64,000 nt of DNA from Schistosoma haematobium (Eukaryota; Platyhelminthes; Trematoda; Strigeidida; Schistosomatidae), in the NCBI RefSeq assembly GCF_000699445.3, contig NC_067197.1, positions 21,621,809-21,685,808 on the forward strand. The letters are read 5' to 3'. Under the pieces are notes generated by a model that did no database searches, was not told where the DNA came from, and saw only the letters and a list, made by a program, of their open reading frames with translations. The position numbers were made by a program, and so were the translations under genes. How positions within the stretch are numbered: the first letter of the stretch is position 1; each line of letters starts with the position of its first letter. Positions 23,666-33,002 of this stretch are shown in pieces.

Positions 23666-24265
23666 AGGGGAAGGAAGTTTTGAATGAGAATATTTCATAC
23701 AAACGTTGATCGGAAAGCGAAGCAAAACAAAATGACGTGCAATGGAAAATGTGAGTGAGCCAACCCCATTTAGCCAAGCGTGAGCCAATATTTATAGTCG
23801 AACAAAAATAAGTTACAGACATGTGAGAAAAAGAATAAGACGTGCACATACATACTCTCATATAAAAAAGTCAGGTTTAATAAGCAATTGATTAACAAGA
23901 AGAATGAATAAACTGATCTGTCCAAAAGCTAGAATAGGCTGTGTAGACTTAACATAGCAACTTTCACATGACAAGCTCATAGCTGAGTCATTTGGTTCAG
24001 TGATCACTTGTTAAATATGACAGGTAGAAGTGAGTCATCATCAAGACCTATAGAAACTGATGGCAATGATTACTCTATGGTAATTGATCATATAAGCTTC
24101 CAAGACTATAAGAAACTTTCAGTGTAAAAGTGAAACTGTCTTAGCCAATACTAATTCGTCTCCTAGTTAAAACTAGTGGAGACTGTCCATCTTTTCTTTA
24201 TTATTCAATTAAAGTGTAATATCTAACATTTTCAAGTATTTTTCTGTTCATTGAGTCGATGAATG

Positions 24266-24311
<46 letters not shown>
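24266..24311. repeat. (TA)n microsatellite
   Basis: About 23 TA units, seen directly. Confidence 0.95.
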
Positions 24312-24313
<2 letters not shown>

Positions 24314-25175
24314 TCAATGAACACACCACTGTAGTGCATCACAACGAACCAAATCAAAAAGCAAATAAAGTGAGAGCTAGAACTTGAAATAATATTCTTA
24401 GAGAAAATTATTCTCTTACATAATCGCTCATTCACTGAATGAACAGAAAATGACTTAAAAACTACTTGATAACTTATATAAATTCATACAAATTCATAGA
24501 TTAATATCCTATTTCAAGTTTGAAAACTGAAATACTTAAACTAGTATTAAACGAAACAACCATCCAGTAGTTCCATGTTTTCCATAGTAAGCTACCTTCA
24601 ATTGGCACATAATTTCAACTATTAAAAATTACCATAATATTCACAAAACGTTTTCTGATATCAATATTAATCTCCTTAGATCAAAAAAATGGATCGCTTT
24701 TATCTTTTTTTATCTTTTTTTCTGATATACAATAAATGAATAAGAAATGCTGAAATATTTCACCTTTATGTGTATCATGTTTTAAGGTCATTTTAAGTTT
24801 ATTCAAGTTTATAAAAGTTTATTAGATTATTATGAAACTAAATAGAAGTGAAATTTATTGGCAATAAAATTTTATTAAATTTAATCACAATAAATATTTT
24901 TGTATTTATTCTGGGTTTTTTCTTTTTTTTTTCTTTTTTATCTTGAAAAAGAAAACAGAATTAAGAAAAAAAAATTCATATTAACTTATACTGAATGGTT
25001 GTTGTTTTAGATGAAACTTGTTTATTATCATAATTAATTATTAATACATAAAATTAATTAAGAATTAAACAATGAAAATGTTGAGCTTAAATAATTTATT
25101 CATTATAATGTGATTTATAAATCATTCATGTTTGTAAAATAATGATTACTACTACAACTTATACTACTACAACTA
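24312..25175. other. Extremely AT-rich stretch with T runs, no gene
   Basis: It holds two tttttatc-type runs (24700-24720, 24915-24945) and nothing I recognise. Confidence 0.45.
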
Positions 25176-25179
25176 CTAC

Positions 25180-25425
25180 TGTGGTGCGTGCTACTTATAT
25201 TGATATAAGTAATATATAACGCCAGTAAGGAATGTAATGTCTGGAAGCAGAAGATGAGGAAGATCAAGAAAAGAAGAGCGGGCATAGAAAGCAGTTAGTA
25301 TGGAAATACAAGAACAATAAAGTTGGAGATAATTATTGAATATTTTGCAAATTAAGTGTTATAGTATGGTTTTTTTATTTTACCAGGTAACTCAGTGATT
25401 TCGTGCTAAAAGTAAACCGGGTGTT
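25180..25425 (+). repeat. Unclassified ~300-bp repeat, copy 2 (internally deleted)
   Basis: It starts tgtggtgcgtgctacttata. The hairpin TACTTA/TAAGTA is kept, followed by atatataac. The body aligns with copies 1 and 3 (agaagatga, aaagcagttagtatg, attttgcaaattaagt, tttcgtgcta) but lacks about 60 bp in the middle. Confidence 0.7.
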
Positions 25426-25454
25426 ATTATTATTATGATTACTGTTATTATCAT

Positions 25455-26509
25455 CAAAATACATACAACAATTTTTATTATCTTGTTTTAAACCATTGAT
25501 TAGCATCCATTATATTGTGGTATAATTCTTTTTACCTCTTCTGTATGACCTTCTGAACTGTAACAATGACGCACTTTTTGTTATCATTTATGATTCAATG
25601 GACTTAAGATTTACTATTCAATTCATAAGACTAATTCTTACAACTGAAACATCAATATTCATACCTTAACATAACTGAAGATGAAGTTATGTTGAACATG
25701 ATTACTTATTATTTACAAATAAGTCATTTCTCAATTATCAATGTAGCAGTTTACATTGAAGAAAAGAAACGGTAAATATCATTGAAATTTATCAACGGTT
25801 CATGCTAGTTCTGGTAATATATTTAATTCGCATATATATTTAATTATGTACATAAAAGAGGTTGAGGTTTAAATGCTCAATGAACCAATGCTACATCAAA
25901 ACGTATTTATGCTAATCAACATATAGTACCTAATTTTGTTTCAAATTATTATTAGCTTCCAGTTTTCATAGTCTCTGATAATGGAATTTATTAAATCAAA
26001 ATTATTGTACACAAAACTTGTATAATAAAACAATACTATGTCAGAATGTGAGTTCAGTATCTGATAAACTACTTGGACATCCGTATTATCTTGAAGAACA
26101 AACTTGCATGGAATATTTCGATGTATTAATAGCGTTTACTTTACATGTGAGATGACCTGATTCGAAACCTTCTACTTATAAATTTAGGAAAATATAAATG
26201 AGTTGGTTTATGTGGCGAAATGTGGCTTCAGTGATTAGTGTGTATAAAATTGATTGAACAGAAGGTTTAAAATATTTTTCACTCTGTGTTGTATACTACG
26301 GGAATACAGTAATATGATAAGAAGACTGATGTGGGTGACGGAATTTATAACACTGCTATATTTGATACTCGAATAGTACACAATAGAGAGGACTGCTCAT
26401 ATTATATCAGATAGACGATTCACGAGCAAGAATAGAGAACCAAAGTGAATGCTGGACAATACTTTATTTTACATAATAATATGCAGATACTCACAGACGT
26501 CCAATAAGA
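25455..26509 (-). repeat. Large inverted repeat, right arm (1,055 bp)
   Basis: Partner of 18146-19200 with two differences seen. Inner-side sequence is again a trinucleotide microsatellite abutting a copy of the unclassified repeat. The flanking repeat copies lie in direct, not inverted, orientation. Confidence 0.92.
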
Positions 26510-26799
26510 GGAATGAACATCTCATATTTATTAGTCAGTAGGCTAACTGCCTATTTATCCACCCTCGGTGATCAACCATGTTTACTTTCGCTACTACACT
26601 CAACAGATGAAACCTGCATTTCTAATACTTACCAAACTTCAAAAATATACAAAGAAATTTTCTTAAGCTCGCTACGAACAAGTACCTTTTAAGAAGGTTC
26701 TGATAAACATCTTTAGTAATTTTCATTGCAAATAATTATTGACTTGATAGCTGCTTGGAACATTTATTATCACTGTTATTCTTTTATTATTTGACAAAA

Positions 26800-27072
26800 A
26801 TGGAAATTGATTCTTTAGTGTTAGATACTGAAATATTTAGTGAAAAATTACATAAATGTGTTGTAACGAATAATGAACATGTCTTTAGTGTTAATTCGAT
26901 CGTAGTTTTTGATGGATGGTTTTGTCATAGGCCATCATTGGAATGCTCTGACCACAATAGAAAACATGAATCATTTTATGATGATAGTACAAATTGCCAC
27001 TATACAATTCCAGCCTTATTCAAGACCTTTATGGATCGTTACGTTTCATGGAATGATTATTACTTGGAATAA
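26800..27072 (+). CDS. Small ORF, 90 codons, unknown
   Basis: An ATG-started frame with even codon use, rich in acidic residues plus His and Cys (CHRPSLECSDHNRKHESF). It has no recognised domain, no signal peptide and no obvious splice partners. A transcribed orphan gene, a lone exon or chance are all possible in this AT-rich DNA. The codon composition looks less biased to Ile/Lys/Asn than surrounding chance frames, which is the only argument for it. Confidence 0.25.
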   Translation: MEIDSLVLDTEIFSEKLHKCVVTNNEHVFSVNSIVVFDGWFCHRPSLECSDHNRKHESFYDDSTNCHYTIPALFKTFMDRYVSWNDYYLE

Positions 27073-27074
27073 AT

Positions 27075-27990
27075 GAAGTTACGATGTGTGTGTTACAGTA
27101 TCTCATGGTTGTAAGTTATCGTCCCTGGCTGCTTTTTTTAAACACTTTATTAGTATTTTATGTGGAAAACTAGTTGATATTTATTTGGTATTCAGTCAAC
27201 AACAGAAGTAAGAGGTTTTGTAGTTAAAAACCAATGACCTGGATTTCAGTATTATTAAGAACCACTTGGATTTAAAACTTGATTTAATGCTTAACCTCGT
27301 TGGGTATGACTCGTAAATGTTTAACTCATAAAACATCGTTATCAACAGGGATGCAGATATTGTATGATTTAGTGCACTTTGTGGGAAGTGTATTTTTTTT
27401 CATGTTCGCCAACCAAAGTTGTTACGTCCTTGATCTGTCTACCCAATAATATATGGAAGATGACTTGTTTAAATCTAGATTAAAACCTTGAAGCGATAGG
27501 CTGACCATTTAATCTTGAGTTTAGAAACGCGTGAGTTCAAAGCAAGACTAATTGCTTTGGACAGAAAGACAAAAACTGTTCTATCATCTAATTGGTTTAC
27601 AAGAGAGAGAAGACATGTCAACTGGAACACTACTCGATTTAATCCAAACTCCGATTCAGATTAGTGCAAAACGATACATGAATAAATAGGTAGCAATCAC
27701 AAACACAACGCACAAACAATTAGAAAAATACAATTGTGTTCAAAACAGGGGATTAGGGTACGTTTAAATCACAATAGCTTTGGGATAAAAAGGGGTATGG
27801 CAGTGAACCACACACCAAAGGAAAGCTTATGGTTTGTAAAATAAACTAGGAACAAAAGTAAATGTTAGTGTTTTAAAAGCTTTGAATTAAACAAAATAAC
27901 GCCCGCAAAAGTAGCTTACGTTGCTTGTCACAGCTTCTTTGTTTCCCTGTTCATATCAAAAGCATAAATCGGGGTTTCACATCACAAACT
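27075..27990. other. No gene recognised
   Basis: AT-rich sequence without supported features. Confidence 0.4.
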
Positions 27991-28009
27991 AACTTTGGTT
28001 AGAAAACAC

Positions 28010-28110
28010 TGAACATCTGTCTCGTTCTAGTATGTCGCTGGGTGCTCCCAATCCACGACCTTCGGTATCTTTAGATATCGCGCTGACAACTTATCCTTCT
28101 GTGGTGTTTG
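28010..28110 (-). repeat. Diverged ribozyme-SINE, minus strand
   Basis: The order gttctagtatgtcgctggg, then caatccacgacc, then ctttcggtatc, then gcgctgacaacttat follows the reversed SINE (stem II remnant, atccacgatc, tRNA-like head). The ribozyme core is lost. Confidence 0.5.
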
Positions 28111-29345
28111 AATGGACTAATGATACCTTTGTACTGGTTGAATGTTTGATTTCGAATTCTAAATACAGTACATTCGTTGTGCCTGTGTCTTCTTAATTCA
28201 CTTGCGTTAATCCTGGAATTCCTAATTCATACGACAATTAGAATACTATACCTTCACACTACTGAATCGGTATCCATATTTCTAACTTCAGTCAGTTTAC
28301 TATATTACTCGAAAGTATTTTCACTACTACTGTCTATTAATTTTTACGGATTTTTGCACATTTTGCCTTCAGTTAGTCTCTCTTCTTTCAAAAGTATTAT
28401 CCTCATTACCTTTAAGTATTTCACCAAGCAAATCAAGCGTCTCAACACTTTCCTGATTGCTATTTATCAATTTTTAAAAAAAATAAATTATTTTGTTCAA
28501 ACTCAGACTATTCTCCCCTTGTTTTCATATTGTGGTGTGCGCTACTGATATACACGTCAGTAGTATATAACGACTGTCATAATTAGGATATATTTCAGTA
28601 GAAGATCGAGAAGGAAATAACGGGAACGGAAAGCAGTTTGTATGAAAATGCAGGAACAATAAAATCTGAGAGGATGGACTGATATTTGTTAGAGGAACAG
28701 TGAAGTTTGAGACAATTGATTGGTATTTTGCAAACTAAGTATTTACTGTATTGTTTTCAGATCTTAATGAGATGTTCTGTAATTTCGTGCTTAAATACAT
28801 TTGATTGTCCTCACTCGTCTTCTTGTTCGATACAATATCACCAGCATCGATACAACTATTTATTTTTGGAATTGGTAGATTTGTTATCCTCAGTAGTTAA
28901 TAAAATTTCAAAATAGTTGATTCTCATACCCTTAGTCACTTACTAGTTTAGTGACGAGGTTTGTTATAGCTTCATAGACAAGATTTCATGTTGGAGAATA
29001 ATAACTTGAGTTTAGTTTAATATGGCAAGACTAACCAATGATACACAAGCAAGACTTCATCTGTACTCGAAAGTTTCCAAACTACTATCAAGGTCAGTTG
29101 TTCAAGTAATTATTAAAAAACAACGTTTCATGCTGCATGATTACCTGATTTCCATCAGTTGACTTCAAAGTATCTATGGTGATAACGAGTACTTGAATTA
29201 TAGTATGAACTAGGAATCTCATAAATAACGTAATCGGATCAAGGACTACTAGATAGCCACAAACGAATGTACTGTATTTAGAATTCGAAATCAAGCATTC
29301 AACAATAAACAAAGGTATAATTAGCTCATTCAAACGCCACAGTAT
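28099..29345. repeat. Inverted pair of an old dispersed repeat (28099-28260 / 29180-29345)
   Basis: The strongest match is gatttcgaattctaaatacagtacattcgtt, at about 28149-28180 and reversed at about 29262-29295. Weaker homology extends about 80 bp inward and 50 bp outward (gtttgaatg, ctaattcatac). Family unknown. Confidence 0.65.
28533..28835 (+). repeat. Unclassified ~300-bp repeat, copy 3
   Basis: It begins tgtggtgtgcg, then a 7-bp perfect hairpin CTACTGA/TCAGTAG (28544-28565) and gtatataac. Its last shared block is gattgtcctcactcgtctt. One hairpin base pair is G-C here but T-A in copies 1 and 2, a compensatory change. Confidence 0.75.
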
Positions 29346-29443
29346 CTTTCTAGTTAACGCGGATACTTCAATTTACTCAGTAATTAAACTGTTTTAATTC
29401 AATGGATTTTCAGTTTAAATGACTTTACTTAATTTTCAATAGT

Positions 29444-29587
29444 TGAGATCATGAGTAGATTGAAGCTGGACCACCATGGAAAACCTGGAAGCACTGGACG
29501 GCTGAGGAGTCCCACAAAAGAACGAAACGGCCGTACAGTGCTTCCAGGTTTTCCATGGTGGTTTAAATTCACTTGGCTCATGATCTC
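29444..29587. repeat. Fold-back ribozyme-SINE
   Basis: The left arm (29444-29501) is the SINE 3' part in minus orientation up to ctggacgg. The sequence then flips to plus at CTGAGGA (29502) and runs back out to ggctcatgatctc (about 29587). The arms pair over about 55 bp with few mismatches. The hammerhead core elements CTGAGGA and GAAA (29524-29527) sit in the loop. Stem II is damaged (gtcc/gaac), and a 5-nt insertion (gacgg) interrupts stem I, so ribozyme activity is unlikely. Confidence 0.8.
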
Positions 29588-30230
29588 GTTTATTTAAATT
29601 ATTATAATCTCCACAAAACCCCTTCTGAGATTTTACTGTATACTCGTACATCAGATATAACTATTTCGCGGCTACTGAACCAAAAACACTTCACTATCTG
29701 TAGTGCTTTATTAATATCATTTATGGTATTTTAGATTGGTTGAATATATTTGCTCTTGTGAACAGTCATAGTGATTTGAAAGTTGGAACAGTTTATTTGT
29801 TAGATGTGCCGATGATATATCACTTTAAGTGTGTAGATTTCGCTTAGCACTGTGAAGCTAGGTGACAAGAATTAGAATCGTAGGTGATGAACCAACTCCC
29901 TTAAAATTGCAAATACACCAAGTTGAAGAATTTAATCTACCGACGAACAGAGATTCTGAGCTTTATGTTGATTACCTTCAGTCACATAAAGTTGTAGTAT
30001 GTATTGTGCGACACTGATTCACTTATACTCGTAGCCACACTGAAACCAGATGGATAGAATTCAATGATTATCAGAGCTAGACAACTTTGATACTTGTTAC
30101 AGTCCAATAACCACTTAATTTAGGTTTCATTACTATGAAGTACTGAGCAACATTATTGTTTGTTTAACTGTCAAGTTCTTTTTGCTGTGCTGGAACCAAT
30201 GGATTTTCAGGAAAAAGTAGGTTTTTGAAG

Positions 30231-30362
30231 GAGATCATGAATCGATGAATGTTAGACTGCCATTGGAAACCTGTAAGCCCTGGATGGCCGTTTCGTCCTA
30301 GTAGGGAAAGCAGTGCTTCCAGGTTTCCAATGGTGGTCTAACATTCATTGATTCATGATCTC
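30231..30362. repeat. Fold-back ribozyme-SINE
   Basis: The left arm (30231-30306) is the SINE 3' part in minus orientation extending through tttcgtcctagtaggg. It flips to plus at about 30307 (aaagcagtgcttcc) and runs out to ttcatgatctc. The arms pair over about 54 bp. The switch point differs from the other fold-backs, so this is an independent event. Confidence 0.8.
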
Positions 30363-30374
30363 AATCAAAATATT

Positions 30375-31780
30375 AACAATCTTCACATCACCACACAGAT
30401 AAAAATGTAAGTTGTTATGCTGAGTTTGGCCTTCGACTTACGGTAAAGGTTCATCAACATTATTCTGGTAAGAATTTAGGCGCGAAAATATGTGACTTGC
30501 AGTTAAAATTCAAATCATCATGCAACCGAAATGAAAGTTACTCACTTTTGTCACAAAATAAAAAAGGTTCATTGAACTTATAATTTATTACAGTCTTTAC
30601 TATAATTGCCCTTTTATCATTGAAAGATTTAGAGCAATTTATTGTAGTTAGTTTGGGCACTTGCTTGTTGGTCATCACAGAATCCTGGCTTGTCTTAATT
30701 GTGAACTAATATTAGTGCACTAATAACAGAGATGAAAATATTATACAACATATTTTGTAAACTGATTCGTAGTAATATTTTATAAATGGACCAACATTTG
30801 TGGCGATAAATAAATCCCCGAATTACGCAGTTCTGTAAGTCCCCAACGTTGATGCTAACCTCGTTAGTTTTACTGGATACATTTAGCTGAAGGCTCTTGG
30901 TCACGCGTCCGAACCAGATCATGAGTGAGTATTCCGTTCTACACATTCCCCGCAAACGCTAGCCAAATTGGACCATACACCTTTCGACATATGAATAGCC
31001 TTCTAAATATATCTTCGAATCACTTCGTTTCTGGTTTCTGATTTGACTAGGTTGGTATACTTCGACTATAAAGGTGCCACGCGTAAAGAAGTTGTGGTAT
31101 CTTTGCATTAGTTTGAGGTAAGTCCAATTATCGTATGCCCACTTCACTCGATCGTAAACATCATTCTGTCCTTCTATTATGGGTCGTTGCCAGGACATCA
31201 TACATATTTTAGCATTATTCAATAGATATACAAATCCAAATGTGATTTTTTGCTTCTGTCAGAACTACCTAACAAACGGTACCTGTTATATTTATTACTG
31301 ATTGCTGGGTAAGTCTCTGTTTAATTGTAATATGAAGATTACAATGTAAAAGAATAAGGCAAAAGAAACAAGAAAGGAACTTGGACGTGGGAGTGATTTA
31401 CATGCGGACTCATCTAAATTTACGCATTTGACTTGGCTGGAAAAATGAGCTAGTGTCAGATAAAATAAAACCACCAGTCTCGAGTAATAAGGCATCAGCA
31501 ATACTAAGAAGATCTATAAATAAAGATTCGGAGCAATCTTACTGAATGTTATCGGCTTTGGTTATGTCTATTACCAGACTCTTTATCACAAGACTTTGAC
31601 AGTATATTCAATGGAAATCATAAATAAAACTAATATGAGACGAACAACTGCCCGCAAAAATTATCAAAAACTGTAAGTGAGAAAAAGATCCGGAGAGAGA
31701 TAAACTGAATCATTTTTCAAATTCGTATTTTGAAAGTAGTCACATAAATGTATGAGTTTCGTGAAATTGGACAGTATGGT
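30375..31780. other. No gene recognised
   Basis: Mixed-composition sequence with short open frames on the minus strand (30695-30955, 30959-31222) that show no recognisable motif. Confidence 0.4.
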
Positions 31781-31784
31781 TTCA

Positions 31785-32480
31785 GTGACTGAGGATTACC
31801 TTACCCTACTATTCTGTGCATACAGAAAAATACAGGTGAAGGCAACTAGTGTAGCCTCTGCATCAGTAGGCCTCAACATACACAAGGGAAAAGTAAGATC
31901 CTGAAATACAACACGGGGAACACCAACCCAATCACACTTGATGGCGAAACTCTGGAAGAGTTGGAATTTTTCATGTGCCTGGGAAACATCATCGATGAAC
32001 AAGGATGATCGGATCCAAACGTAGAGACGAGAATTGGCAAAGTAAAGAGCTGCATTCCTACTATTGAAGAGTATATGAAACTCGGAATAACTGTCAACCA
32101 GTATCAAAGCGAAACTCTTCTACTGTATTGAGCTGAAATTTGGAGAACTACGCATGATATTCAATATCCTTTGGCCGGAAACCACCAGCAACAACTCACC
32201 TTGGGAGAGAATAAACCAGCTTACATCTGATATTGGAAGTGAATAGGATATACATTGCGGAGATCACTAAACTGCAAGCACCTACCTGGAATCCTGAAGG
32301 GAAAGGAAAAATAGGAAGGCTGAAGAACACTATACGTATGGAATCGGAAGAATTCATTAAAAGAATCAATGACAACCGGAACGAACCGGGAAAGATTATT
32401 CATGACAGAGTTCGGTGGAGAATGCTAGTGGGAGGCCCATGCTATTGCACGAGTGGCAACGGGCGTAAATAAATATTATA
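31785..32480 (+). pseudogene. Degraded RTE-like LINE tail
   Basis: It matches the C-terminal ~250 residues of the intact LINE ORF with many frameshifts and stops. Recognisable pieces are SASVGLNIHKGK (about 31855-31890), the [10 protein letters not shown] block (about 31932), TWNPEGKGK (about 32285) and DRVRWRMLVGGPC (about 32404-32442). It ends at ggcgtaaataaatat, a remnant of the TAAG tail. It lies about 400 bp upstream of the transporter start codon, in the same orientation. Confidence 0.8.
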
Positions 32481-32872
32481 TATGTATAGATATAGCCTTT
32501 GTGTTAGGAAATCAGTCATCGTACTTACCACTGAAATAAGTGAATCACTTAGAAGTTGCTGTTTCGATGAACCCGACCGATGTACCTACAAAAATACAGT
32601 GATATCATTGAATTGAATACTCGTCATATCGCCTTTAAGTGTCTAGTTTTCTTCTCTCCCAAGACAATTTACATTCCTTTTTCCTCCCTGTTTTGGGGTC
32701 TAAGTCATCAATTTGTACCTTTTTTAATTAAATAAGACATCATCTAAACATTCCGCATTGAAGAAAATGGTTATTAGTTTCTTGAATCTTTTCGATTAGA
32801 ATTGAGCATTGAAATAATTCTCCCTCACAGTTAATTTAGGCTACGGATACGGCGCATTTTTAATTTGCTGTA
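32481..32872 (+). promoter_or_regulatory. 5' flank / 5' UTR of the transporter gene
   Basis: This is the interval between the LINE relic and the start codon. It must hold the 5' UTR and probably promoter elements or a trans-splice acceptor, but no individual motif can be assigned. An in-frame TAA at 32861-32863 lies 12 nt ahead of the ATG. Confidence 0.35.
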
Positions 32873-33002
32873 ATGAGTTCATGTGCTCGAACAACAAAAG
32901 ACTTTTTTATAAGCCTAAACAGAAAAAAGGTGATTGACAAAAGGGAGTCTCCAAAGGTCGAGTTACGAAGATGTCTAACTATCTTTGATCTAACTGCCTT
33001 AG
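32873..33002 (+). CDS. SLC7A1-like: CAT transporter exon 1 (residues 1-43)
   Basis: Cytoplasmic N-terminus, basic, ending [12 protein letters not shown], which matches the CAT-family signature CLNTFDLVAL just before TM1. Donor at 33003 (gtatta). The following intron is only 38 nt (33003-33040). Confidence 0.93.

Noticed and set aside
23454..23861. 135-codon minus-strand frame
   Set aside because: Antisense shadow of the Penelope-like GIY-YIG fragment on the plus strand.
28177..28548. 123-codon hydrophobic open frame
   Set aside because: No ATG context or conserved motif. It overlaps the inverted dispersed repeat and runs into repeat copy 3, and its Leu/Ile/Ser/Phe composition is what AT-rich DNA gives.
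28707..28916. Frame containing SCLNTFD, which looks like the CAT-family N-terminal motif CLNTFDLVALG
   Set aside because: It lies inside repeat copy 3, the motif does not continue, and no donor follows. The real exon 1 is at 32873-33002 with the full context.
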